DNA of 64,000 nt from Cyrtodaria siliqua (GCA_037043455.1 JAWPHD010010263.1:31524-95523), one strand, 5' to 3'; shown: positions 1 through 12,458, counted from the first letter of the stretch. Translations and numbers: made by a program. Notes: generated from the letters alone by a model not told the origin.

Positions 1-1735
1 TCTTAGTGATCTTATTTTGGTACACGACACACCGCTATCACAAGATGTATTCACAAACCAACTTTGGTATCTCTAAGTGTTATAGTATTGAAAATACGGT
101 CCAGACAAGCATTTTCTTTGACAGAGGTTACAGGTCAAGGTGACAATGACCTTATTGTGGTACTCAACACACCGTTATCCCAAGATGTATTCACATACAA
201 AGTTTGGTATCTCTAATTGTTATACTATTGGAAATACGGTCCGGATAAGCATTTTCTATGACAGAGGTCACAGGTCAAGGTCAAGGTCACAGTGACCTTA
301 CTTTGGTACGCGACACACAGCTATCCCAAGATGTATGCACATATCAAGTTTAGTATCTCTACGTGATATAATATTGAAAATATGGCCCGGACAACCATTT
401 TCTATGACAGAGGTCACAGGTCAAGGTCAAAGTCACAGTGACCTTATTTTGGTAGGCGACACACCGCTATCCCAAGATGTATCCACATACCAAGTTTGGT
501 AACTCTAAATGTTATAGTATTGAAAATACGGTCCAGCAGACAAGTATTTTCTATGCATTTACTATGACAGAGGTCAAAGTCAAGGTCAAAGTTACAATGA
601 CCTTATTTTGGTATGCGACACACCGCTATCTCAAGATGTAATCACATACTAAGTTTGGTATCTCTAAGTGTTAGAGTATTGAAAATACAGTCTGGACAAG
701 CAATTTCTATGACAGACTTCACAGGTCAAGGTCAAGGTTACAGTAACTTTATTTTGGTACGCGACACACCGCTATCCCAAGATGTATTCGCATACAAAGG
801 TTGGTATCTCTACGTGTTACAGTATTGAAAATACCGTCTGGACAAGCGTTGACTATGACAGAGGTCACATGTCAAGGTCAACGTCAAGGTCACAGTAACC
901 TTATTTTGGTACGCGACACAACAGTATCCCAAGCTGTATCCAAATACCAAGTTTAGTAGCTCAAAGTCTTATAGTATTGAAAATATGGCCCGGACAAGCA
1001 TTTCCTAGTATCTTTTATGACAGAGGTCACAGGTCAAGGTCAAGGTCAGAATAATCTTATTTTGGTATGAGACACAACGCTATCCCAAGATGTATACACA
1101 TACCAAGTTTGGTATCTCTAAGTGTCATAGTATTGAAAATATGTCTGGACAAGCATTTACTATGACTGAGGTCACAGGTCAAGGTCACAGTGACCTTATT
1201 TTGGTACGCGACACACCGCTATCCCAAGATGTATCTGCATACCAAGGCTGGTATCTCAAAGTCTTATAGTGTTGAAAATATGGCCCGGACAAGCATTTTC
1301 TATGACAGCGGTCACAGGTCAAGATCAATGTCACAATGCCTTTATTTTGCTGTGCGACACACCGCTATGCCAAAATATTTTCACATACCAAGTTTGGTAT
1401 CTCTACGTGTTATATTATTGAAATTCTGTCTGGACAAGCATTTTCTATGGCAGATGTCACAGGTCAAGTTCAAGGTCGCAATCACCTTATTTTGGTATGC
1501 GACACACCGCTATCTCAAGATGTATTCACGTACCTAGTTTGGTATGTCTAAATGTTACAGTATTGAAAATACGGTCTGGACAAGCATTTTCTATGACAGA
1601 GCTCACAGGTCAAAGTCAAGGTCACAGTAAACTTGGTTTGGTACGCGACATACCGCTATCCCACGATGTATCCACATACCAAGTTTGGTATCTCAAAGTC
1701 TTATAGTATTGAAAATATGGCCCGGACAAGCATTC
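1..1735. repeat. ~140-bp tandem array, pearl/Helentron-associated-like
   Basis: About twelve head-to-tail units of roughly 140-150 bp fill this stretch; the array continues past the left edge. Each unit carries the marks GACACACCGCTATCCCAAG, CAAGTTTGGTATCTC, TATAGTATTGAAAATA and a run of AGGTCA-type hexamers ending in CAGTGACCTTATTTTGG. The array ends in a GGAC/GGAA-type microsatellite and a short tail with TAGTCCCCACCGGGACTA. A core of ~150-bp tandem repeats followed by an ACGG-type microsatellite is the known layout of bivalve pearl elements, later assigned to Helentron-associated non-autonomous elements. Assignment to that family is inference from layout. Short open frames inside are chance products of the repeat. 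A related element lies in reverse at 33640-34345. Confidence 0.8.
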
Positions 1736-1815
1736 GGAAGGACGGAAGGAAGGACGGATGGAAGGACGGACGGAGGGACGAGAGACTAACCTATAGTCCC
1801 CACCGGGACTAAAAA
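1733..1815. repeat. GGAC/GGAA microsatellite and element tail
   Basis: A degenerate tetranucleotide run (GGAAGGAC, GGACGGAC variants) sits directly after the last 140-bp unit. It is followed by CTATAGTCCCCACCGGGACT. The same pair of modules appears inverted at 33655-33725, so this is the end of the mobile element rather than an independent microsatellite. Confidence 0.75.
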
Positions 1816-1929
1816 GGATATATAAATCGACTTACGGATTTATGTCCACCCACCGTGTTTCCTCCATGTTTTGCTCAAATCAATGTTTTTCACCGTACAG
1901 GCTCCCATAGCCTGTGCATGTAGTATTTG

Positions 1930-1937
1930 TATATAAA
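1930..1937 (+). promoter_or_regulatory. TATA box of alpha1 esterase
   Basis: TATATAAA lies 43 bp upstream of the chosen ATG and is followed by the palindrome CGATCGTACG. The same TATA-plus-CGATC arrangement stands at the same distance before beta2 (16296), beta4 (41084) and alpha5 (51500), which supports a core-promoter role. The transcription start was not determined. Confidence 0.55.
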
Positions 1938-1979
1938 CGATCGTACGATTGTAATATCAAGGACAGTGTGCGACTGATT

Positions 1980-4900
1980 ATGGCAGGATTAACGAGTTTG
2001 GTGTTACTTGCGTTTTGTTTCTATTCCGCGCGAATTATTTGTGTCAATTCGAAAGAGACAACATCTGTAGTTACAGATGCTGGAACATTTGTTGGTTATA
2101 TTCGAACACTAAATGCGTTTGGACAAGAATACCGAATTCGCAAGTTCCTAGGAATTCCATATGCCGAGCCTCCTGTTGGTGAAAATAGGTTCACAAAGTC
2201 GAGAATGAAAGCAAACCTGAGCGAACCGTACGATGCAACAAAACGCGGAGCAGCGTGTCAACAAACATCGATTGACTTTAAAGGTCAGCGCAAGGAAGAA
2301 AATGAGGTACATTTTTCCGAAGACTGTTTGTTCCTGAATATATTTGCTCCGAACATCCCTGCTACTACTCTGCCGGTCATGATATATTTGCCTGGCGGCG
2401 GCTATGTTTGTGGAATGTCCGATCTATACTCCGCTGATGTTTTAAGTGCCTATGGGGATGTTATCGTGGTGACTGTCAATTACAGACTCAGTATTTGGGG
2501 TTTCTTGAGCACAGGAGACGAGAACCTTCCCGGTAACTATGGACTCTGGGACCAGCACACTGCCATTCAGTGGGTACATGATAACATTGCAGCCTTTGGT
2601 GGGGATCCGGAACTAATCACGATCTTTGGAGAATCAGCAGGGTCCGCGAGCGTCATATACCAAGGCTTATATCCAGGTAATAACGGACTGTTCAAAAGAA
2701 TAATTGCGCAAAGTGGAAGTATCACTTGTCCGTGGAGCTTTAATCCTGAGCCGTTGACTGTAACAAAGCGTTTTGGCGCTCTGTTAGGATGCATGGATCA
2801 CTCAAGTTCAACAACTCTTGCAAACTGTATCAAGTCGAAATCAACGGCAGAAATGGATTTTGCACTGAACAACAATAATGGCTTTATCACCTTCCCTATG
2901 GAACTGGTCACGGTCATCGATGGGGAGTTCATCCCTGAATCACCAAACGACATTTTTCACGGTTCCTCAGATATTGCATCATCTTTCCGGAGTCAGTTTG
3001 CAAGCTTCGACTTCATGACTGGTTTAGTGTCGAACGAAGGTCTCATGATGATTTGTCCATTTGTTAATGTCAATGACACAGAAGGATTTGAGGCAGACAG
3101 GGAGAGATTTGAAAACGAATTAGTGCCAGAAATACTACGTGTTATGTTCGGAAATATCGTACCGGAAGTAGTGAAAACTCTCGTCATATCCGAATATACA
3201 GACTGGAGCAATCCGGATGATCCAACTCTATCGCGGGAAGCTTTTCTTCGACTCAGTTCCGATTATACGTTCAACATCCAAGCTTTGGAGACTGTGAAGC
3301 TACACGCAGAGATGAGCAATAAAAACACATTTCTTTACCTGTTCGATGCCTTCCCTTCCCAGCATGTAATAGACACGCCATCTTGGGCACATAAACCGAA
3401 CCACTGCGATGAGTTGACGTTCTTGTTTGGTTATGACAATATAGAGGGCTTTACAAGCTGGACAACACCGTACGGAAAAGAGCCAGAACAGTGGGAATTG
3501 ACTGTATCCATGGAAACCATCACCAGGTGGACAAACTTTGTAAGATCAGGGTAAGACATATTAACAGTATAGTCAGTAGTGTTTTGGAATCTCTGATATT
3601 CATCAGATGTTGTTATTGTTGTTGTCGTTGTGTGGATGGTGGTATTGTTGATATGTTTTGTTTTGTTTGTTTTGTGTTGGTTTTCAGCTCTGCTGGTCCT
3701 CCGTACGTTAACTTTTGCCTCGTTAACATGATAGAGTCTTCATTTTTCATCCGATCTTTTTCAAGCTCTATCAGATTGTTGATACCAATGAAAGCTCGGA
3801 CGAGTTCGATAAACAGCCAGAGTTATGGACCTTGATTTATTAAAATACGCTGTATTGGGAACTTGGGTCAAACTCATGGTTTCCGCTCAATAACTTTTGT
3901 TAGGAATGAGGTATTGCGATGAAACGTGCTGGGTATGTAGCTTATATGGAAAGGAAGTTTGGGATTGCATGCGTTTGGGGCCACTGGGGTCAAGGTCGCT
4001 GTTTCTAAAAATAGAAGTATCGTTTCCGGTCAATAACTTTTGTTTGGAGTAGGGCATTGAGACGAAACTTGGTGGGTAGGTTGCTTCTGTGGAAAGGAAG
4101 TTTGGGATTGCAAACTTGGTTCAAGGTCAAGGTCACTGTTACTTAAATACAACATGTTTTCTGCTAAATAACTTTTTGTTAGGAGTGAGGTACTGTGGCG
4201 AAACTTGCAGGGTTGGTAGCTTATATTGAAAGAAAAGTTGAAATTGCAATTAGAGTCACTGGGTTCAAGGCCAAGGTCACTGTTACTGGAAATAAAAAAA
4301 AAGTTTCTGCTCAGTAACGTTAGCTATGATCAAAGTATTGCACATTTTGTTGAACCCATTTACGGATCTCGACTTAGCGATCAAATTATCTTCCAAGTGT
4401 ATGTGTGTCCGTTCATTCGTCCGTTACTCTGTTCGTCTGTGCGTCCGATTTTCATTTACTAATATCTCCTTCGTTACATGCACGATTTTCACCAAACTCC
4501 ATCAACATTTTCATTATATGGATCCAACAACAACGACATGCGTATCTTGCTTCTCTCTCGAAGGATTTTCACAAGACTTCACCCGAATGTTCCTTATACA
4601 TTTGATGAAATATGGGCCACTTCCGCTCTACGCTACGACATGCCTATCTTGCTTTTTACTCGTAGAATTTTCACCAGACTTCACCAGAATATTGCTTATA
4701 TGTTTCTAACATCATGCGCAACATTTCTGGTCGCTGTGACCTACTTCTCACAATATATAGGTCACGTACGGTCATCGCTACGACATGCTTATTTTGCTTA
4801 TTTCTTCAAGGATTTTCACTAAACTTCACCAGAATGTTCCTTGTTTGCATCTAACGTCATGTGCAACTTTTTCGGATCGCTGTGATTTACTTTACAAAAT

Positions 4901-5758
4901 GTAGGTCACGTCTGGACTTTGCTACGACGTGCGTATCTTGCTTTTTCTCGCAGGATTTTTACCAAACTTCACAAGCATGTTTCTCATATGCATCTAACAT
5001 CATGTGCACAAATTCAGGTGGTTGTGACATACTTTCGATGAAATATAGGTCACGTTTGGTCTCCCTACGACATGCATCCCCACTGATAATGACTTTAACT
5101 TAATACCTTTTGGTAGGGCTCGACATGTAGGCCGTTGCCTTCTAGTTTAAAAGAAATACTGATGGGACTTTTATGACACACACCTAGATATGAGCCATGT
5201 TAGCCAGTAGAGCGTGGCCTCTTGGACTCTCGTTTAAATTTAATTATTTCACGGTATGTTGGAGGAGAAAACATTCTAGATATCGAATGCTCTCTTGCAA
5301 TAACATATTTTATGGTGAATCAATTGCGCAAGCATTGTCCCATTTTATTCTCCGCTTCCAGTTAGATATAATTTATAATTGGCTGTATCTTCCCTATAGT
5401 TGGAGTGCAAGAGAGAACGCCACATCACTCCGATAACTGTATATAGCTACTATATATCGAGTATATTAGAAAATGACTACACAATGCCTACTTATTTTCT
5501 TTCAGAGATCCAAACTATCCAAGGAAAATCGGTGACATTGTGAAGACCACGTGGCCAAAGTACGACCTCGAGTCTGAACAATACCTCAACATATCCACAC
5601 GGTCATCAGTAGGTCAGAGGTTGTACGCCAGGAGCGTCAACTTCTGGCACAATGTACTGCCAAGGGTGATAGACACGGTTAAGAGTGCCGAAGGTAGCAT
5701 GCCAACGGTTACCACGGACAACGGATTTTGTGACAAAGAGAGTGACTGTGGACCTTGA
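1980..5758 (+). CDS. secreted type-B carboxylesterase-like protein, copy alpha1 (two exons, complete)
   Basis: Exons 1980-3550 and 5506-5758, 607 aa. The intron begins GTAAGA, ends TTTCAG and is phase 2, splitting the Gly codon of GDPN. The start is the ATG shared by all five copies (MAGL); an upstream in-frame ATG at 1914 adds 22 residues before the signal peptide and is less likely. A hydrophobic signal peptide covers about residues 1-22. Family marks are FLGIPYAEPP, EDCLFLNIFAP, FGGDPELITIFGESAG and, in exon 2, WPKYDLESEQYLNIS and FWHNVLP. The predicted triad is Ser219 (GESAG), Glu353 (SNEG) and His475 (NHCDEL). The family hydrolyses carboxyl esters; the substrate here is unknown. Oddity: the usual HGGG oxyanion motif reads PGGG (Pro138). 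AATAAA lies at 5955. It is the only copy with both exons undamaged. Some family members are non-catalytic, so activity is inference. Confidence 0.9.
3690..5100. repeat. repeat-filled intron of alpha1
   Basis: From AGCTCTGCTGG onwards the intron holds a mobile repeat shared with the DNA after alpha5 exon 1 (53260-54500) and almost absent from the alpha3 intron. Its second half (about 4480-5080) is made of degenerate ~120-bp units with the marks TTCACCAAACTTCACCAGAA, GCATCTAACATCATGTGCA, GGTCGCTGTGACCTACTT and CGCTACGACATGC. The open frames here follow the repeat and were not taken as genes. Confidence 0.7.
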
Positions 5759-6099
5759 TTGGAAACGTGTTGACGCCTATATTATATTATTTGAGATAAT
5801 TATGTTAAAGACAGAATCGTTACACAATGGTTTAATAACATATATACTTATTCAACATTAATGTTTTGGCGGTGGCATTATCAAAATTTCATTTTGATCG
5901 CTGCCATATGGCCGTCAGTGAATCCTTCAATTCAGTGAAATCAAATATAATGATAATAAACTATTTTATAATTAGTAAAGTTCAATGTAATACTGACCAC
6001 TGTTCCCCAGGGTCGGGATTATAGCATGATATAATAAGCCTTTTGGGGCTTTATTGTTGTTAGAATTAGAGTTTTGAATAAACATTTTATATAAGCGTT
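5759..6099. other. 3' flank of alpha1, with polyadenylation signal
   Basis: Non-coding. AATAAA at 5955-5960, about 197 bp after the stop, is the best polyadenylation signal. The sequence matches the flank after alpha3 (31035-31460), where the AATAAA position reads ACAATTAG, so alpha3 has lost this signal. No other gene is seen. Confidence 0.5.
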
Positions 6100-6969
6100 T
6101 CGGTATCTGGGTGACATATTGAACATTGGGAATCCTTTCATTTCTATTACGGTTAATAATATCTATCCTGAAGAACTTCAACTCAACCAATCTAACATAA
6201 TTGATACTGTCGCCTCTTCCTAGATTTACATCTCTTCATCGAAAATGGTGAAAATAGTAGTAAGATCTATGACAAGAGAGATGATTTTAGTTTTGATATT
6301 GTTAATTATCCCCACTTAGATGGGAATGTTTCCCGAGCTACTTCTCATGGTGTCTATGTTTCTCAACTTATTCATTATTCATTTTTCTAGAGCTTGTAGT
6401 CGTGTTGAGAACTTTACTATTTGTAATACTTGTAAAACTAAAAAACTACTCCAGCAGGGCTATCGTTACTATAATCTTCGAAACAAATTTGCAAAATTGT
6501 ATTATCGTAACCCTGATCTACCTTTAAAATATAAAAGTCATTTAATACTCTTCTGCGACAAGGACTAAGATCCTTGGTCATAATCACGATTTAATACTCT
6601 TCTGCGACAAGGACTAAGATCCTTGGTCATAATCATAATAATCACGATGTAATACTCTTCTGCGACAAGGACTAAGATCCTTGGTCATAATCACGATTTA
6701 ATAATCTTCTGCGAAAAGGACTAAGATCCTTGGTCAAAATCACGATTTAATAATCTTCTGCGAAAAGGACTAAGATCCTTGGTCAAAATCACGTTCATAC
6801 AATATTTATAAAACTTGTTATAAAGGTTTATCAAAATAGGTTATGACCCTACCATTTTGCAACGCACTGCATCTTTAGTGGTTGACTCATTTACAGTTCG
6901 CCACTATGATTTTCTCTTTGATTGTGCGATGACCGGACAGATGGTGGACCCTATGATGACGTCTACTTA
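6100..6969 (+). pseudogene. reverse transcriptase relic, C-terminal part
   Basis: Broken reading frames give, in order, YLGDILNIGNPF, NNIYPEELQLNQ, a YDKRDDF segment, SHGVYVSQLIHYSRACSRVE, TKKLLQQGYRYYNLR, and near the end ILQR, LVVDSFTVRHYDFLF and VDPMMTST before a stop. These blocks belong to a reverse-transcriptase family frequent in invertebrate genomes; the clade (LINE or Penelope-like) was not decided. Several stops and frameshifts, plus an internal 49-bp amplification, show it is dead. The same relic recurs at 20418, 26620 (-), 35243, 36328, 46471 and 49495 (-). Confidence 0.7.
6539..6795 (+). repeat. 49-bp tandem repeat inside RT relic
   Basis: Five copies of a unit running from ATTTAATACTCTTCTGCGAC to CTTGGTCATAATCACG; one copy carries an extra ATAATAATC-like stretch. 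The related relic at 36790-36890 has this segment once, with additional sequence between the CTCTTCTGCGACAAGGACTA and CTTGGTCATAATCACG parts. The amplification therefore happened in this copy after an internal deletion. Confidence 0.85.
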
Positions 6970-7430
6970 ATCCTCGTAGGACGGTAGCGTTTAATGTTTG
7001 TCTTAAATCGTGTCTTGTCGAACCCTTAACGGTTTGTTTTCTTTTTGCTCTGGCTTCTTTCAAGTCACTGGGTACTTGCTTTGTGGAGGCCTTCTAGGCT
7101 ATAGTATATATATATGCTCATTTATGTGTTGTACATATATTGCCTATTTATGCTGCATTGTTTGTTAGAGAACATAACCTGGCGGATATATCGTTATTTG
7201 CACTGTCCCCTTTTAATGGGGTGACAATATGGTAATAGTGAGGTTTGGTGCACCGTCGAATCTGGTTTAAAACCCTAGCAGCATTTTTTTCCACTGACCG
7301 TTCCAAGGCGGTAGCCCTATTGTCAACCCTCTTTTATGTTTGTGATGTCACATCTTGCCTTGTATTCATATTTGTAGTTGTTTGTTTCTGTGCGTGTTTG
7401 TGGTTGAATGCTGCATCTCATGTTCGACTT
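6970..7430 (+). mobile_element. 3' untranslated part of the RT element
   Basis: Runs on from the RT relic stop. Marks are GGACGGTAGCGTTTGATGTT, GGGGTGACAATATGG and CCAAGGCGGTAGCCCTATTG. The same segment follows or precedes RT fragments at 25390-25729 (+), 26150-26619 (-), 34692-35177 (-), 36007-36260 (+), 37056-37520 (+) and 48985-49494 (-), so it belongs to the element and not to host genes. Confidence 0.65.
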
Positions 7431-7499
7431 TTATATCCACTTTTAAATATAACAAATTCAATTTATATCGACTTATCTCTTTGAAGTAATACGATTTAT

Positions 7500-7566
7500 A
7501 ATGGAGTGGGTGTGGGGGTTGCGGGGGTGGCGGGGGTGGCGGGGGTGGCGGTGGTGGCGGGGTGGC
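7500..7566. repeat. G-rich GGGGGTGGC microsatellite
   Basis: Short tandem GGGGGTGGC-type units. The sister position at 37580-37612 keeps a shorter version. The proline-rich frame on the other strand is an artefact. Confidence 0.75.
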
Positions 7567-7825
7567 AGGTTCAGGATACATATGTTCTTGATATGTGACA
7601 GTGTTGATCAAAGACTGTACTGCTTTATTGTCCTATATGTGAAACTCATATCGCAAACTACCATCGAGTGTATGGAGTCTAATTAATATGATTCTACGCA
7701 TGTACTGATGTATACCTTGTACTGACTTATACCTTGTCGTTAAAGGGATTGATGCACTATTTTCGTCATATAGATGGCATATTGACAAAATGTATGTTAA
7801 CATTATATATTTACTTATATATATT

Positions 7826-8150
7826 AGGCCAAAACGAAAATACCTGTGTTTCCGGTGGCCCGACCGACCCTATTTTTAAGGGGCCGACTCTAAAACTTTT
7901 TATGAAAAAAATAAAAAATATTTGTTCTGAACAATGATTTATCACAATATATCGAGGTAAACTGACATCACAGAGAAACTTCCAGCTGTATCATCAACTT
8001 GAATGGGGTTTATGATATAATTACATGTAGAATCTCACAATATCTTGCTCCAAAAAAAAAGAAAAAAAAAAAGAAAAGAAATGCCTACCTACCGACTCTA
8101 TTTTTTTAGAGCATGCAATAGGAAACACACCTATTTTTTTGTTTGGCCCT
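7826..8150. mobile_element. AGGCC-ended MITE-like element
   Basis: The left end AGGCCAAAACGAAAATACC TGTGTTTCC pairs, inverted, with the right end GGAAACACACC...TTTGGCCCT. Interior marks are CCCGACCGACCCTATTTTTA near the left and TGCCTACCTACCGACTCTAT near the right. No coding potential. It is one of four related elements in the window. Confidence 0.65.
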
Positions 8151-9727
8151 ACTATATTTAACTTATAAATCGACTACTGTGCAGCTTCTTCTATTTTTTA
8201 ATTTTCTGACGTACTTAAAATGTTAAGATGGTCGCCAAAATGAGAAAAGCATTGAAAACAGCATCATGTATTATAACACACAAGTCTGTCATATGCTTTT
8301 GTCAGCAAGGACATTTATCATTCCTGATTTATTTTAAATGGATTGGAGGCGGTCTGGAAGATTCAAATACGTAATGCGTTTCATTTTCATATTCAATGTA
8401 CATACTATTATGCTCTAACCACAACTTTGCCAAAATAAAATGCATAGTTATTGGACGTGTCAATAGCATTGAATAATTGCTAAATTAAGGAAGAACTTTA
8501 TACATATTTTTACAAAGTAAGACGAAAATGTGTGTTTCATGAACATAGGTAATAGAGGATCTTACATGAGAGCTGACAGAGCTTAAAGTGATCCCTAAGC
8601 TACTGCCATGTCCACTGGCACAGATATATATATTATAGGGAGGTCAAGTGCAGTTTAAATGTTGGATATACTCAGGTTTAATGAATTCATAAGTCATTCA
8701 ACTGAAAAAGTGATCATTTGTTTAATAGGCATGTCAAACATATAATACATACTGGTAATGGCTGTGAGTGAAATGTTTAAATTATTGGTGCAATATTATC
8801 AACAGTTTAGTAATATAATAATAACTATTAGCTTTGCACTATTCTAGTATTAATATTAATGATTGCAAAAATGTGAATTATGTAGAAAAACTAATGGGAC
8901 GCTGCGAGTTGTTAGCTTTTCAACAAATCAATATTGCTGTGTGTCCCTTTAAGGTCCATAATTAATATGTTAATAAAACAAGTTACAACCCTATGCTGTT
9001 GTTTTTTTAAAGTTGTGTCACATGTTTTGAACATAGTTCAGCATCAACATGTATTCTCAGTTATATGTACACGTAACAGTCAGTTCAATAAAACTGTGTA
9101 CTTCAACGTCTCAAATGGAATGATGAGTGTTTTTTTATTGAGTATTAAATAAGCAAAACTACTTTTCACATCACTCTCATTGGCATGGATGACAGCGCAA
9201 ATGCATGTGGGAGGAAACCAGCATGCACAGATCCTTGTGAAAAACTTGAGTGTCAATTAGTGTTGAGAACAAGAACTGTAGATGTAGTTCAAGATAATCC
9301 ATTCAATTTATTGTTCAGTACTTGGATCCATTACAGTTGTATACCGTAACCTTGTGTTGTGAAAATGGCAGCATCTTGTCTGAAAAATAAAGAAAATGCA
9401 AACACTGAGTATTACAACTTAAATGAAATACTAAAACTTGATCACTTTTAATAATATACAAAATATGTGTTTTATATAGAACCTATATAGGCCAAATACA
9501 ATAAAAATTAAACCTGTGTTTACATATCATTGTCAATAAAAGTGGGCCAGTATATTTATTTGGTATCAAATATTTACTTGTTATCATTTTTTTACTGCAT
9601 GAATTATATTTAGGCCACAAGAACATTAAATAAAGAAAAATCTGACAGGCTGCAGGCTTAAACATATTAAAACAGATTATATTATTTTTTTACCTCAGAA
9701 TAACTGATTATTATTTTATTCCCAATA

Positions 9728-10218
9728 AGGCCATCAATAAAAATATGTTTGTTTGCCGTGCTCCGACCGACTCACCCGATTCGGCTGCGACTCAAACTTT
9801 TTTAATGACCTCGGGCCGAAAAAAATAAATTAAAAAAAAAATAAAAAAAAAATCTTTTATTCAAATGATAATTTTATTAGCCAGAATTGTTAAGCATCTT
9901 AGCTGGATTGCAAAGGTTGTCAAAAAGTTGCCTTAGTTCAAAAATGGCATAATATATGCGAACAATATATATATAAAAAAAATATCTAAAAATAAAACTT
10001 TTTCCTACCTTAAATACACATGAATAAAATAATTATGTGCAAGTCCTTGTGTTTAGTTTTAATAACCTATACCCTAACATCGTACTAGGGCCTTTATAGT
10101 GTTGTAGATTGGATAAGCTTTCGATGTAAAAAAAAAAAAAAAAAAAAAATCCCTACCTACCCACCCTCAAAATTCTGGGTAGGAGCACAGCAAACAATTT
10201 TTTTTTTATTTATGGCCT
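9728..10218. mobile_element. AGGCC-ended MITE-like element, second copy
   Basis: Ends AGGCCATCAATAAAAATATG...TTTGCCGTGCTCC and, inverted, GGAGCACAGCAAAC...TATGGCCT form terminal inverted repeats of about 37 bp with mismatches. Interior marks CTCCGACCGACTC and CCCTACCTACCCACCC relate it to the copies at 7826, 15416 and 40204. It contains long A-runs and no gene. Confidence 0.6.
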
Positions 10219-12458
10219 AAAAAGAGGAGGCAGCAGTGTATTAAGGGAGTTGGTCTGGTTTAATACAGTAAACACAGACCTGTATATTTAATTCGGTCTT
10301 AGTCAATATAAAATTTACTGAAAGCGATTACCAAATGTTGTTTTTTTAATTCTGAGAACGTATGTATTGTTTAAGATCCTTTTCATGCTTTAATACTGTC
10401 TCTCAGTTCCACCTTTCAAGGTAAGGTTTCCAGGTGTTTTAACTAGATTTATCTAATTATTATTTTTTTTTTTTTTTTTGGCATTGGTGTGAAATGCTTC
10501 CCCACCATACAAATAAGTTCTGATTACAAACCTCTATGAAATCCATCTTGTTTTTGTGAGCTCCTCCAACCTCACCTCATCCAACCAAGAGTCGCATTTC
10601 AGATCAGAATATGTAAGATGCAGGCATCATGTCTGTGAGACTGATGTCTCCCTATGAAAAAATAATGACACAGTGTATAAACGCAATTGCCAAATTTCAT
10701 TTGGTTCTGAACATTTCGCTGAAATTAAATAATAATTCTAAAGATAGATCTATGTATTCAATTCTTATTTCTATGTACTGTTACTTAGAAAATGTGTTCA
10801 TCATGGCTTTTTTCCACACAATTGGGAATAGGCCCAGGCCTGTCGATTTTGGGGGGAAAATACGAGCTTATTTCTCATTTTGGGAAAGATGTAAGATTTT
10901 ACCAATTAAGTAAATTTGACAATACTATGCTTTATTTATATTTTCAGCCAACAGTTTTTATAATTACTGTTTCTCAGTCAGAACTGACTCCACAGACAAA
11001 AACACATTGCAGAATTAATGCTTTTTCTCAAATTCTGAGACACTGCTGCTTTCTGATTGGCAAATATTTCTGCCACAATTGGGGAAAAAACAGTAAAGTT
11101 CTCATTTGGGAAAGAGGCCTTTTAGAGGTGTCTCTGTTACATAAGGTAAAAAAAGCCCTGTTCATGGTACACAGATCACTTTAGCGGAGTCAATCACATA
11201 CAATAGAACTGGGATGTAGTGTATATTTTGTTTTTAATTGAAAACCAAGTGTTGCAGTATTTAGCATTTCATTGAACACATTTTAAGTAGGGTTTGTAGA
11301 GAAAATATGCGGGAGGGACGTAGAAGAGAGGGGAAGGGGGTTGGGGATAGTGGTGGGGGCAGCAGGGCCTTTTTACCAGTTTTGGGGAAGGGGCCTTTTG
11401 CTCTTAATTGGGGGTGTAATACATAAATGGGGAATGAAATTTCCAAAGTAAGTTTAAAAAGTGGGGAAGTCTGCATGCTTTTAAAAGAAATGAGAGTGGG
11501 GAATGGGCCTTTTACAGGCCGCTTCAAAGAAGGGTAAAAGGTCCATGGGGAGGGTATGCCTCAGGTGCCTGTGGGTAAATGTAGAGAAGGGGGTGGCAGG
11601 GATGTGGTTTAGGAATTGCTGTGTCCCATGGCCATGCAGCATATGTGGGGTTTGACACTGGTCATTACAGGCATACCATAAGGTCTACCCCTTTACAGGG
11701 TTCAGGGCTGAGGGTCTCCCAGCGGTTTTGGGGAACAAGGGAACATATTTTGGGGAACAAAGCAAAACGTTTTGGGGATCACCGGGTCGTATTGTCAGGG
11801 AACAAGGGAACATGGACCACCCCTGGAAGGGCCTCATGTCTATGGCTACAGGTCTTGTTATACAAACAAGAATGATTCTGAGAGAGGAATCATATGAATA
11901 ATTCAATGAAATCAACAACTGTCACGGCTGATCCAGTTATGTTTATTATTTACACAGTTTGCCAACATTAAAACCAGTCACCACTGATGTGCTTGGCAAA
12001 ATTTCAAGAAAACACTGCATAAACAAAGCAAAAAAAGAGTTTTACATGTACACATTTGAACTCACGTGTTATTTGACTGCAGAGTTCTAAGACAGTCAAC
12101 TGTTTCCTTCATTACGTTAACCTGTGTATATTTCCAATTGTTTATCCCAGTGTGAACACCCTGCATCAGATATCGCTATCAAAACTCAGTGGATTCAACG
12201 TTTACCAACGTGTAAACACATCCTACTATTGATGACGTAATCCAAAACTGACATTTTACAAAAAGTGTTCACTCCTGTAAACTAGGTACGCGTAAAATTG
12301 ATAACTGCGGTCTGAATCGACGTTTTTACAAAAAGAAAATGGCGGCGTTTTGTGTTTTTTTTAATGAAATAGTCCGGCAAACACTAAAAAAATAATCCCT
12401 GTCGCGGAGTATCAAAATGATCAAAAAAGCTGAATAATTAGTTCCTGGCGTTCCCACT

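Noticed and set aside
1190..1706. Several overlapping frames in the left-edge array
   Set aside because: They repeat with the 140-bp unit and differ in frame between units, as expected for non-coding tandem repeats.
2567..3211. Minus-strand frames inside the esterase exons (also near 17412, 29356, 42394, 52565)
   Set aside because: They recur at the same place in each copy only because the plus-strand exon is conserved; the plus frame has all family motifs.
10629..11184. Overlapping 94- and 130-codon frames in the 5-kb TTAA element
   Set aside because: No recognisable motif, biased runs and a second overlapping frame; no partner in the sister block.
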